A stretch of DNA of 48,257 nt, from positions 1 through 48,257 of the forward strand of contig CALLDI010000002.1 of assembly GCA_937998355.1 (NCBI GenBank), in the 5' to 3' direction. Shown here in pieces: positions 1-7,965 of this stretch (positions are counted from its first letter, which is position 1; each line of letters begins with the position of its first letter). Both the position numbers and the translations under genes were made by a program. The notes under the pieces were generated by a model, which worked only from the letters and a program-made list of their open reading frames with translations, did no database searches and was not told where the DNA came from. Origin of the DNA: an uncultured Eggerthella sp. Lineage in GTDB: Bacteria > Actinomycetota > Coriobacteriia > Coriobacteriales > Eggerthellaceae.

Positions 1-13
1 AGGAGGTGGCTGT

Positions 14-79
14 ATGCAAGACGTAAGGAATGCGCTCGGCAAGCTCGTCTGTCGGACAGATAGAAAGCGCGTCGCGTAG
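14..79 (+). CDS. Short 21-residue ORF behind a consensus ribosome-binding site
   Basis: AGGAGG at positions 1-6 lies 7 bp before an ATG that opens a 21-codon frame rich in Arg and Lys. I do not recognise the peptide. It may be a leader peptide or chance. A 13-bp palindrome (TCTGTC-G-GACAGA, 48-60) lies inside it and an inverted repeat (ACATGA-AAA-TCATGT, 126-140) downstream. Apart from these, nothing was recognised in 80-180. Confidence 0.22.
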   Translation: MQDVRNALGKLVCRTDRKRVA

Positions 80-180
80 AAATAGTACACTTAAGGAATC
101 AGGGGCTCCGTTAGGCGAAAATATGACATGAAAATCATGTGAACAGGGAAAACATCGTCTAGAGATGTGCATAATCCTAG

Positions 181-816
181 CTATTGCAGGTGAGAAGTGC
201 TTTGGTCAGAATCTTCCTCACCGTCAGATTTAAGCCATCTGTCGAACGTCGTCACGCATATCTTGAGGCGTTCGGCCGCCTCTCGCCGGGTGATATGCCC
301 GCCCAGGTACGATTCCCTCGTCGCCTCGTAGCATGCGGGCCGCTTCTTCTTCGGCCTGCCGAACTTGACCCCGCGCGCCCGAGCTGCTGCGATTCCCTCG
401 GCCTGGCGCTGGCGGATGTTCTCGCGCTCGACCTGCGCGACGTAGCCCAAAAGCTGCAGGACGAGGTCGGCGATGAACACGCCCGTTATGTTCTCCTTGG
501 TCTCGCGGGTGTCGAGCAGCGGCATGTCGAGCACCACTATCGAGCACCCCATGCGCTTCGTGATGTGGCGCCACTCCTCGATGATCTCGTCGTAGTTGCG
601 CCCCAGGCGGTCGATGCTCTTGACCACGAGCACGTCGCCGGGACGCATCGCCTCCATAAGCCGCTTGTACATCGGCCTCTCGAAGTCCTTCCCGCTCGCC
701 TTGTCGGCGTACACGTTCGACTTGTCTATCGGGAAAGCCCAGAGGGCGTCGAGTTGCCGATCCAGGTTCTGATCCTTGGAGGATACGCGGGCGTACCCGT
801 AAGCTATGCTTGGCAT
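181..816 (-). CDS. Serine recombinase, resolvase/invertase family
   Basis: A 211-residue small serine recombinase. The N-terminal catalytic domain has the YARVSS-x-DQ motif, with the nucleophile probably Ser12, then the LVVKSIDRLGRN segment typical of resolvases and invertases. The C-terminus holds a helix-turn-helix (REAAERLKICVTTFDRWLK) for site binding. I chose the ATG at 816 because GGGAGG precedes it with good spacing; an upstream in-frame start at 840 lacks this. It is too short to be a large serine integrase, so its likely job is resolving multimers or inverting DNA, not inserting the ICE. It is the last minus-strand gene seen here and is separated from the sortase gene by a long hairpin. 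Confidence 0.93.
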   Translation of the reverse strand: MPSIAYGYARVSSKDQNLDRQLDALWAFPIDKSNVYADKASGKDFERPMYKRLMEAMRPGDVLVVKSIDRLGRNYDEIIEEWRHITKRMGCSIVVLDMPLLDTRETKENITGVFIADLVLQLLGYVAQVERENIRQRQAEGIAAARARGVKFGRPKKKRPACYEATRESYLGGHITRREAAERLKICVTTFDRWLKSDGEEDSDQSTSHLQ

Positions 817-861
817 GAATGCCTCCCTTTCTCGTCTCATTGCAATTGCGATGAACCATGC

Positions 862-910
862 TCAGTGCCGTAGAGGCGCCAGAATGCTCGCGCGTCTCAT
901 ACGGCACTGA
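862..910. repeat. Long inverted repeat between the sortase and resolvase genes
   Basis: Perfect 11-bp arms (TCAGTGCCGTA at 862-872, TACGGCACTGA at 900-910) continue inward through seven more pairs (GAGGCGC 873-879 with GCGTCTC 892-898, one G-T pair, one bulged base). It starts 9 bp past the sortase stop and ends about 45 bp before the resolvase start. There is no T run on either strand, so a classical terminator is not clear. A resolvase-binding site or an RNA-processing hairpin are alternatives. Confidence 0.7.
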
Positions 911-918
911 CGCATTTC

Positions 919-1629
919 CTATGAGGTGGATTGAGGTGCGGACGCGTACACGACGGTTCGCGAGTTGCTCGTCTGGTAACTGCAGGTCGCGAAGGCCCAG
1001 AGCGCCTCGCCGATGAGCGCATCTCCGCCCAGCACCAGATCGCTTTTGGCGATGGAGTCGTTCAGATAGGCGTCTCGCTCCTCGTCGGTGCCGAAGCTCG
1101 TGCGCAGGGTCTCGCGGTTGGCGTTTACCACATCGACCGCCTTGACCTCAAGCTCATGGCGCTTGTTGTCCGAGCGCGTGTACACGTAGATGACCTCGTG
1201 CTCCTTGGCGTAGTCGCGATCAGCGAACTTCGCGAAGTCGGCGAAGACAGTGCCGTCGCTCATGTGGTGGCCGTAGACCATGACGAAGGGCGAGTCGAGC
1301 GCGCACTCGCAGTCGATGAAGGGCGTGCCGTAAGCGCCCTGCCCTAGCGCATCCGTGTAGAGATAGGCGTTGGGCGCATCCAGCGTTGCCTGGACGATCG
1401 GCTCGTCGATGGATGTTCCCGGGACCTCGATCCAGGCGACAACCTCGGAAGGCAGGGAGTCCCAGTCGATCGCGCGCTCCTGCCCGCCATCGGCATCGAA
1501 GCTCTCCGTCAGCTCGACGATGTCCGGCCTGTCCTCCTCGGGCGTCGTGAGATAGGTCACGAGAGCCGCGAAAGCGACGCTCAGGAAAAGGACGCCCAGC
1601 GCGCTCGCGATCCTCTTGAATGCTTTCAT
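919..1629 (-). CDS. Class B-like sortase encoded by the ICE
   Basis: A 236-residue membrane-anchored transpeptidase. An N-terminal hydrophobic segment (about residues 8-26) is followed by the sortase fold: a WIEVPGTSIDEPIVQ strand, the catalytic histidine in YGHHMSDG (about His121), the catalytic cysteine in ATCSYQ (about Cys216), and the conserved arginine eight residues later (SRTVVYA, about Arg224). The GHHM spacing and the TC-x7-R arrangement fit class B. The ATG at 1629 is preferred because AAGGAGG lies 7 bp upstream; the ATG at 1635 sits too close to it. It follows the adhesin gene directly, so that protein, with its YPKTG signal, is the probable substrate. Confidence 0.93.
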   Translation of the reverse strand: MKAFKRIASALGVLFLSVAFAALVTYLTTPEEDRPDIVELTESFDADGGQERAIDWDSLPSEVVAWIEVPGTSIDEPIVQATLDAPNAYLYTDALGQGAYGTPFIDCECALDSPFVMVYGHHMSDGTVFADFAKFADRDYAKEHEVIYVYTRSDNKRHELEVKAVDVVNANRETLRTSFGTDEERDAYLNDSIAKSDLVLGGDALIGEALWAFATCSYQTSNSRTVVYASAPQSTS

Positions 1630-1647
1630 CCGCATGCCTCCTTCGAT

Positions 1648-1712
1648 GAGGGAGCGGGCCCGTCCCCAGGCCCGCTCCCTCGGATTCGCTCGCAGCCAGC
1701 CTTCGACTGGCT
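1648..1712. repeat. Two stem-loops between adhesin and sortase genes
   Basis: Hairpin one has perfect 13-bp GC-rich arms (GAGGGAGCGGGCC 1648-1660, GGCCCGCTCCCTC 1669-1681) around 8 bases. Hairpin two has 6-bp arms (AGCCAG 1694-1699, CTGGCT 1707-1712). Read on the minus strand, hairpin two follows the adhesin stop by 5 bp and hairpin one ends 6 bp before the sortase Shine-Dalgarno sequence. Neither has a T run. They could lower sortase output relative to the adhesin, or protect a processed RNA end; both are inference. Confidence 0.75.
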
Positions 1713-1717
1713 ATCTC

Positions 1718-4700
1718 TTAGGACTCGTCTACGCTCGACGTCACCTCCTCGTCATGCGAGTCGCTCTCCTTCGCCTTGCTTCGGGTGCGTCGGATGCAGG
1801 CATATCCCGCTCCCGCGCATCCGCACAAGACGATGACCACGATGCTCGCGACGACAGGATCCACGTCAGCGATGCCGCCGGTCTTGGGATATCCCTTGCC
1901 AGGAGCCTCGGGTCCTGGTTCTTCCCCGGGGAAGGTGACCGTCTGGCCCTCGTCGTCCATGTCCTCGTGCACGGCGATGACGCTATCGGTCTCGTCGGTG
2001 AGCTTCTCGAAGAAGACGACCGACTTGCCGGCAAGCTCCGTGGTGTCGAGGTTGACCGTGACGTCCATGGTTCCGTCGGGGGTCTCAGGCGTGAACACCG
2101 TGGTGCCCACCTTCGGAAGCCCGTCGTCACCCGCAAGCGCGTTGCCGCTTGACTTGTCCATGAGGGTGGTGAAGATGCGGTACTCCTTGCCGGGAGCAAG
2201 GCCCGTGTAGGCGACGGTGTCGATGAGGACGCCGTTCTCTGTCACGGTGCCCTCGCCCGTGTTGGTGATCCCGTCGCGCGCCTGGGTGGCGATGTCCACG
2301 ATGGCTACCGTCTGATCGACGTCGTCGATGTCGGCATGCGCCATGTACTCGACGCCTTCGTGCTCCATGGTTTCGAACGCGACGAGCGACTTGCCCGCGA
2401 GGTTCGCGCCCTTGAAGGCGAAGATCACGTCCACCGTGCCGCAAGAATCCTCTGCGGTGAATGCGGTGGAAGCGGTGATCTCGTTGCCCTCGTCATCGAG
2501 GGCCGGTGCACCCGTGGCCTTGTCCATGAGGATGCCGGATGCCGTGTACTCGTTGCCCGGGACGAGGCCGGTGTAGGCGACGGTGTCGATGATGGCGAGG
2601 TCGTCTCGCGCCTGGCCCTCGTGGGTCGCGCTGTCGGCATCGGTCGCCGTGGTCTTCATGGTCTTGGGCATGTTCTCGAGCTCGTAGGCGTGGGTCTGCG
2701 CCATGGCTCCCGACTCGTCCCACTCGATCATGCCCTGGTCGTTCACCTTGAAGTCGGTGATGCGGGCGTTGCCTTCCTCGTCGAGGTCGGTGATTACGTA
2801 GCCTTCAGGCGCCTCGAGCTCCTGGATGTGGTAGCTTCCGTGCTTGGCGTAGGCGAGCGATATCTTGCCCTCGTCATCGGTCACGAGCTCCTCGTCGAAG
2901 GTGCCCTCGTCGTTCCACACGCGGAACTTCGCCCCGGGTAGAACAGTCTCATGGTCGAGGGCATCGAGTTTCAGGATCTCAGGGTTGGTCGGCAGGTCGG
3001 TCACGGCCTCTTCGTGGTCGTAGAGAGCGACGTCCTGCCCGGCGTAGTCGAGCACGACCGTCTTCTCTTCCGTATCGAGCGCGAAGCCGTCGGTGGCCTT
3101 GGCCTCATAGACCGTGTAGGTGCCCAGGTAGAGCTCAGGGGTGGTCGCCTTGCCGTTCTCGTCGGTGGTGATCGTCGCCACGATCTCGCCTTGCGTGGCT
3201 CGCACCGTGCCATCCGGGGTCTGGATGGTCTCTGCCGCCTTCACGATGTAGACGGACTCGTCCACAGGCTCGCCCGTCCATCCGTCGGATTTGGCGACGG
3301 TGATCGTCGCCTTCTGCGGCATGTTCGCGAACTCGATGGTGAGCGGGTCGTCCCATCCCTTGTACTCGGCATCGACCGTGAACGTCTTGCCCTCGAGCTC
3401 CTTCACGTAGCCATACGGCGCTTCCACTTCGGTGAGCGTGTAGTCGCCCTGCTCCAAGAGCATCGGGAGCATGAGCTCTCCGCGCTCGCTGGCCGTCCAG
3501 GTGTCCACGGTCTCCTCGACCGGGTAATGGGAGGTGTAGGTGACGGGCTCGCCGCTTCCGTCGAGCAGCTTGAAGCTGCACGGCAGCGGGATGTGCTTGC
3601 CCGTCTCCGCATCGACCTTGACGATCTTGAGCGGCGTCTGCGGGATGCGGTCATTCACGAGCTGGGGTGGCTCGTACTGGCCCTCTTCTGAGATCGAGGT
3701 CTTCCAATCGCCCACCGCAAGCAGATCCTTGCCCCACGTCGCCTTGAAATCGTCCGCGACGTCATCGGGGATCACCTCGTGCACGCGGTAGGTTCCGTAC
3801 GCGAGCGCACCCGTCCAGTCGGACGGCTTACTCCAGCCGTTGACGTCGGCGTTCTCGTCCTTGGTGGTGGCCAGCCCGTTGGCGTCCACCGTGATGGTGC
3901 ACACGCGGTCGCCGGGAGAGACGAGCTTGCCGGTCTCGGGCGAGAGCACGGGGTTCTCGGACTCGTTGTAGAGCTCGAACTTCACCCCTGGGACGAGCAC
4001 GCGCTTCACCTCCTGGGACATGTCGCCATCCGTCTCGTCGTAGATGGTCACGGGCACTTCCTTGACGAGGCGGACGTCGCCGCGCTTGACGGTGTCGGGC
4101 ACCTGGGGAGAGCTGTAGGTGTAGACGCTCTCGCCGACGGCTCCGTCGGGTGTGATTCGGATGCAGAATACCTCAGGCTCCCCGCCATGGCCATCGTCGA
4201 GGTTGTAACCTTCAGGGGCGCGGGTCTCCTGGACGAGGATCGTGCCGAGCGGGATGGACGCATCGCCGTTGGTCTGGCGGAAGAGCTCGTCTCCCGAGTA
4301 CTTGCACTCGTCAGCCAGGTACGCGAAGCCATCCACGTCGGTCTCGAACACCCAGGTGCGCGCAGGCGCGCCCGATGCCTCGGCGGCCTCGGCGCTCGCA
4401 TAGTCCCCCGCATAGTAGCGAACGGTGAACAGGCCGCCTTCGAGCGTGGCGTCGCCTTGCGGCGCGGGCTCTCCGGTCTGCGAGTCGATCTTGCCGAGAA
4501 GCATGCCCACGGGGTCGGACTGGGCGATGTCGGACACGGTCTCTCCGTTGACGCGGGTGGTCTCGTCCGACACGACGGTGGTCTTGTAGACGGTCGGGTC
4601 CAGGGCATGGCCCAGGGCCTGCTTGGTCTCCTTCACCCAGTAGTCGCCAGGATCGAGGTCCTCGAGCTTGCCGTAGCCCTCGCCGTCGGTGGTGATGGTC

Positions 4701-5482
4701 CCCGCCACGTCCGTGAGGCCAGAGTTGCGGTACACGGTGTATTCCGCGCCTGCCAGGGAGTAGAGCGGGTTGCCCTCGCACATTCCCGGGTTGGCGCTGA
4801 CCTTTTGCAAGTCGATGTGCCCGTAGGGGATGAACTTGAACGAGAGGATGAGCTGATTTCCGGCACCCGTGTGGAGCATGAACGCCTGGAAGTTGTCCGG
4901 CACCTCGCCTTGGCGGGCGCAGATCAGGCGTCCCGTGGCATTCGGGTTGCACTCGTGGCCATCCGCACCGAAGCCGATCACGTTCTGACGGCACCACGAC
5001 TTGAACGACTCGTTGCAGCCGAAGAGGGCGTAGCTACCGTCAGACGAGAACGTGTCGGAGAGCAGGATGTGAGCGAGCGCGGCATAGCGCGCGTCGGTCA
5101 TGGCACTTCCGTCATACCAGGTGCTCGGCCAGAGGCTCCGGTCGAACCCCGGGCTTCCATAGCTGAACCAGAGGTCCGCTATGGTCTCGGCGTTGCGCCC
5201 CGAGGGTGCGCTTATTGCGTTCTTGGTGTAGCTGCCAGCAGGAGGCGTGTTCGCTGAAGGGTTGCCACAGTAGGCGATTTCCCCGTCGGCGTACATCCAG
5301 GTGGTGTTATAGCCCGCGTAGTCGATGCGACCTCCGACCTCTAGCACCGCGCTTTCTGCCGCGTAGGCACTCGGCGCCGCCTGCGAGAACGTCATGAGCA
5401 CGCCCGAAAGCGCGATGAGCGCTGCGAGAATGATGCGCAGGGCCCTTTCCCGCGCATCCGTGTTTGTCGTAGCTTTATCCAT
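1718..5482 (-). CDS. VaFE/SpaA-repeat surface adhesin with a YPKTG sorting signal
   Basis: A 1254-residue wall-anchored protein. Residues 1-41 form a signal peptide ending SAYA. The next 170 residues carry a Cys-containing region (YCGNPSANTPPAG) resembling the cysteine box of thioester adhesins, but I see no clear partner Gln motif. Several Cna-B/SpaA-type beta domains follow (for example those starting GHIDLQKVSA, PLKIVKVDAETGK and PEILKLDALDHET), with recurrent VxExxAPxGY edges. Two VaFE domains lie near residues 942-1064 and 1065-1185 (LVAFETMEHEG, VVFFEKLTDE), likely stabilised by internal ester bonds. The C-terminus is YPKTG (about 1197-1201), a membrane segment and a basic, then acidic tail. 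It sits inside the transfer operon directly before the sortase, so a role in mating-pair contact is likely but inferred. Confidence 0.93.
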   Translation of the reverse strand: MDKATTNTDARERALRIILAALIALSGVLMTFSQAAPSAYAAESAVLEVGGRIDYAGYNTTWMYADGEIAYCGNPSANTPPAGSYTKNAISAPSGRNAETIADLWFSYGSPGFDRSLWPSTWYDGSAMTDARYAALAHILLSDTFSSDGSYALFGCNESFKSWCRQNVIGFGADGHECNPNATGRLICARQGEVPDNFQAFMLHTGAGNQLILSFKFIPYGHIDLQKVSANPGMCEGNPLYSLAGAEYTVYRNSGLTDVAGTITTDGEGYGKLEDLDPGDYWVKETKQALGHALDPTVYKTTVVSDETTRVNGETVSDIAQSDPVGMLLGKIDSQTGEPAPQGDATLEGGLFTVRYYAGDYASAEAAEASGAPARTWVFETDVDGFAYLADECKYSGDELFRQTNGDASIPLGTILVQETRAPEGYNLDDGHGGEPEVFCIRITPDGAVGESVYTYSSPQVPDTVKRGDVRLVKEVPVTIYDETDGDMSQEVKRVLVPGVKFELYNESENPVLSPETGKLVSPGDRVCTITVDANGLATTKDENADVNGWSKPSDWTGALAYGTYRVHEVIPDDVADDFKATWGKDLLAVGDWKTSISEEGQYEPPQLVNDRIPQTPLKIVKVDAETGKHIPLPCSFKLLDGSGEPVTYTSHYPVEETVDTWTASERGELMLPMLLEQGDYTLTEVEAPYGYVKELEGKTFTVDAEYKGWDDPLTIEFANMPQKATITVAKSDGWTGEPVDESVYIVKAAETIQTPDGTVRATQGEIVATITTDENGKATTPELYLGTYTVYEAKATDGFALDTEEKTVVLDYAGQDVALYDHEEAVTDLPTNPEILKLDALDHETVLPGAKFRVWNDEGTFDEELVTDDEGKISLAYAKHGSYHIQELEAPEGYVITDLDEEGNARITDFKVNDQGMIEWDESGAMAQTHAYELENMPKTMKTTATDADSATHEGQARDDLAIIDTVAYTGLVPGNEYTASGILMDKATGAPALDDEGNEITASTAFTAEDSCGTVDVIFAFKGANLAGKSLVAFETMEHEGVEYMAHADIDDVDQTVAIVDIATQARDGITNTGEGTVTENGVLIDTVAYTGLAPGKEYRIFTTLMDKSSGNALAGDDGLPKVGTTVFTPETPDGTMDVTVNLDTTELAGKSVVFFEKLTDETDSVIAVHEDMDDEGQTVTFPGEEPGPEAPGKGYPKTGGIADVDPVVASIVVIVLCGCAGAGYACIRRTRSKAKESDSHDEEVTSSVDES

Positions 5483-5493
5483 CTCGCACCGCC

Positions 5494-6051
5494 TTAGCGA
5501 GCCTTCTCGTCAAAAGGGATGTCTTCGCTCGCAATCGCCGCGGAGCCCTCCTTGGCGGCCTGCGCCCGCTCAGAGAGCGATTGCTCGTCGCGACCCTTCT
5601 CCGCCTTTTCCTGTTCGCCCTTCTCGGGCTCGTCCTTGGAGGCCTTGTAGCGCTCATATGACTCCGCGAGCGCGGTCTTGATCTGGGCGGGCATCACCTT
5701 CACGGTGTCCTTTACGTTTCGACCGTTCTCGTCGGTCATGCGATTGCCCTCTGCGTCCATGACGGACTTCTGCAGCCAGACCTCACGGTCGGTCAGAAGC
5801 GGGATGTCGCGGTAGTTCTCGCCTCGGTACTTCGATTCGTTCACGAAGCGTGGGCTGAACTGATAGCCCGAGACGTCCTTGTCTCCGATGACGGTGTCGT
5901 TTGGAAGGGTCACGGAATTGAACGTCTTCTTCTCGCTGGTCTTCCTGTCCACGTACTCTATGTTCTCGCGGACGAAGTTCTTGTGCAGGGTGATATAGGT
6001 GTTCTTCTTCTCGGGAGTCTCGGCGACCTTGGTATCGTTTTTATTAGGCAT
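5494..6051 (-). CDS. Conserved ICE protein with an SSB-like DIPF motif near its C-terminus
   Basis: A soluble 185-residue protein with no signal peptide or membrane segment. The first 115 residues look folded (KNTYITLHKNFVRENIEYVDRKT, VTLPNDTVIGDKDVSGYQFSP). The rest is charged and probably disordered, ending SEDIPFDEKAR. DIPF after an acidic, flexible tail is the partner-recruiting tip of bacterial single-stranded DNA-binding proteins, although here five residues follow it. The start at 6051 has AAAGGA upstream. It lies 11 bp before the adhesin gene in the transfer operon. I do not recognise a named family; a DNA-processing or ssDNA-binding role is inference. Confidence 0.75.
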   Translation of the reverse strand: MPNKNDTKVAETPEKKNTYITLHKNFVRENIEYVDRKTSEKKTFNSVTLPNDTVIGDKDVSGYQFSPRFVNESKYRGENYRDIPLLTDREVWLQKSVMDAEGNRMTDENGRNVKDTVKVMPAQIKTALAESYERYKASKDEPEKGEQEKAEKGRDEQSLSERAQAAKEGSAAIASEDIPFDEKAR

Positions 6052-6126
6052 GGTATGAGTCCTTTGCTCTTGGTCTGCGGTGTGTTCGTGGAAGCCCGCA
6101 GAATGGGTTTTCAGAAGAGGAGTTGC

Positions 6127-6143
6127 GGGGATGATGCATCCCC
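6127..6143. repeat. Small perfect hairpin in the transfer operon
   Basis: GGGGATG (6127-6133) and CATCCCC (6137-6143) form a perfect 7-bp stem with a 3-base loop. It lies in the 139-bp space after the VirB6-like gene and before the DIPF-motif gene. No T run follows on the minus strand, so a processing or stability element is more likely than a terminator. I see no gene in 6052-6190. Confidence 0.5.
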
Positions 6144-6190
6144 TAGGGTCTCTTGCCTCTCACGCCTGTGTGTTCTCGGATGTTCATCTC

Positions 6191-7207
6191 TTAGAACCCG
6201 CTTATGATGTCGCGTGCCCAGGTGCCGCTCTTCACGAGCGAGAGGATGAGCAGTATGCACATGGCCAGGTATTGAAGCGCGTAGCTGAGTCCTCCGACGA
6301 CGCCGTCGATGGGCGTTCCCGTCCCCGGGCTTGCGGCGACGAGGGATCCCAAGATGATCGGGAATGCGATGAGCAGGATTAAGATGATGAGCCCTGCCAG
6401 GCATACTGCCGTGAAGTTCTTCAGGTACCCGATGCCGATCTGGCGCGTGTCGTCGAGCGCCATGAGGGACATCGGAATTGGCGCGAATGCCGCCATGACG
6501 TAGAGCTGGAGCGCTCGGGCCCAACAGACGACGAGCGCGACAATGTAGGCGATGAGCACCACGAGCCAGCTGATGAGGGAGACCACGAGCATCGCCACGA
6601 GCGCAGGTATGTCGTCGTCAGCCGTCACGATGGATGCACCCGTGAGGTCTATCGCGCCTCCTGTGCCGAACATGTCGATGACGCGGTCAATCGCAAGCCC
6701 CACGACCGCGTAGATCGCCTTCATCAGCTCGAAGCTGTTCTGTATGAGGAAGAGGAACACCGCGAAGAAGACAAGCAGGAACACGACCTCTTTGACGCCT
6801 GGAAGCGACTGCGTGCCGTCCATGTGCTGGGAGATCTGGATGAGCTTGATCGTGAAGACGAGCGAGAGCACCCCACACCCGATGGGAAGGATGGCCACCT
6901 GCCAGACGGAATGGACGATATCGTACATTGACACGCCGCCTGCAGCACCGAGCATATGCTCGAAGTCCGCGCCCAAGACGCCCGAGTAGCCGATCGACTT
7001 CAAGACATCCACCTGCGCCCCGAATATCCAGTTGCAGCAGTCGCGCAGGATCCCGCAAAGCCAGCCGTTGATGTCGTCGGCGATGGACGCGTAAGCGTTC
7101 TGACAGGGGATGAGCGTACACGCCAGCAGGGCCAAGGTCGCGCTCATCGCCAATGCGAAGCGTCTGTCTCGCATGACCCCTTGCGCGAAGTCAATCAGCC
7201 TCGTCAT
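6191..7207 (-). CDS. VirB6/TrbL-like polytopic transfer-channel protein
   Basis: A 338-residue membrane protein. A signal-like hydrophobic N-terminus (about residues 18-40, ending NAYA) is followed by an extracytoplasmic segment with paired cysteines (GILRDCCNWIF), then about five hydrophobic spans, for example VVFLLVFFAVFLFLI, ALVAMLVVSLISWLVVLIAYIV and AGLIILILLIAFPIILGSLV. This layout and operon position fit the VirB6/TrbL-like inner-membrane component of Gram-positive conjugation systems. The start overlaps the previous stop as ATGA, implying coupled translation. Confidence 0.83.
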   Translation of the reverse strand: MTRLIDFAQGVMRDRRFALAMSATLALLACTLIPCQNAYASIADDINGWLCGILRDCCNWIFGAQVDVLKSIGYSGVLGADFEHMLGAAGGVSMYDIVHSVWQVAILPIGCGVLSLVFTIKLIQISQHMDGTQSLPGVKEVVFLLVFFAVFLFLIQNSFELMKAIYAVVGLAIDRVIDMFGTGGAIDLTGASIVTADDDIPALVAMLVVSLISWLVVLIAYIVALVVCWARALQLYVMAAFAPIPMSLMALDDTRQIGIGYLKNFTAVCLAGLIILILLIAFPIILGSLVAASPGTGTPIDGVVGGLSYALQYLAMCILLILSLVKSGTWARDIISGF

Positions 7208-7953
7208 AGGGCACCGAGCTTTCCGCTTGCGTCCATCTGCACCGTGACGATGCTAGATGCCGCGTCATCGAGAGTGAAGTTGGTGAGATAGGACGTCTGG
7301 CCGAAGTCTATCCAGACCTCCTTGCTCCAGGTGGCGCACGTCGCGCTCGGGGCCTTCGCGCGGGCGTATTCGAGTAGTGCATTCGCGAAGTCGTCCTCGC
7401 TCTTCCCGAACGTGGAGTAGAGCCGCTCGTCTGCCTCCGTGACCGTGATCGCCGTGGCTTGCACCTCTTCGAGCACGTAGGCGCATGAGAGCTTGTCGCA
7501 TGTGAGCGTTCGCTCGCCCTCGCTGCTCGTCTGGAAGACGGCAACGGTCAGCTCCTCGTCGCCGGTCATGCTGTCGGACACCGCGAGGGTGGCTGTGATC
7601 CCGTCGTTCTGCGTCTGCTCGCTCTCGACCGAGTAGTAGAGGATCGACTGCCCGGCCTCGCCGCTCTCGATGAACGCGCCTTCGATGATGCTCAATGCGG
7701 ATTTGCCATCCTCCGATACCCATGTCGTGTTTTTGAGGTCCGCAAATCCTCCCTGAGCACCGGCTTCCTCAAACGAGGCAGCAGAAGGTTCTTCGCGTGC
7801 CGCCTCGCCCGAGCTTTCCACCCGCCCCTGCTCTTGCGTGCTCTCCTCGCTTGGCTCCGGCGTTGCCAAGGAGCAGCGCACGGCACCCGATGCGATGACG
7901 AGCGCGACCGCGCCTAGCGCGAGTGCGAGCATTACCTTGTTCTTCCGTTTCAT
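7204..7953 (-). CDS. Membrane-anchored extracytoplasmic protein of the transfer operon
   Basis: A 249-residue protein with a basic start, one hydrophobic segment (about residues 8-24) and a Glu/Ser-rich linker to about residue 70. A globular region follows that opens LKNTTWVSEDGKSALSI and ends in a beta-rich stretch. The cysteine after the hydrophobic segment (AVRCSL) is not a clean lipobox, so I call it anchored rather than a lipoprotein. AAAGGA precedes the ATG. It starts 12 bp after the wall hydrolase stop and overlaps the VirB6-like gene by 4 bp. TcpC/VirB8-like proteins occupy similar places, but I see no diagnostic motif, so its function is unassigned. Confidence 0.72.
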   Translation of the reverse strand: MKRKNKVMLALALGAVALVIASGAVRCSLATPEPSEESTQEQGRVESSGEAAREEPSAASFEEAGAQGGFADLKNTTWVSEDGKSALSIIEGAFIESGEAGQSILYYSVESEQTQNDGITATLAVSDSMTGDEELTVAVFQTSSEGERTLTCDKLSCAYVLEEVQATAITVTEADERLYSTFGKSEDDFANALLEYARAKAPSATCATWSKEVWIDFGQTSYLTNFTLDDAASSIVTVQMDASGKLGAL

Positions 7954-7965
7954 GGCTTTTCCTTT

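Noticed and set aside
181..816. Serine recombinase considered as the ICE integrase
   Set aside because: It has 211 residues with a short C-terminal HTH only; large serine integrases are about 450-550 residues with zinc-ribbon and coiled-coil regions.
3779..5257. Long plus-strand open frame opposite the adhesin gene
   Set aside because: It mirrors the codon pattern of the minus-strand adhesin, is Arg/Val/Gly/His-rich without any family motif, has no ribosome-binding site, and the opposite strand clearly encodes SpaA and VaFE domains.
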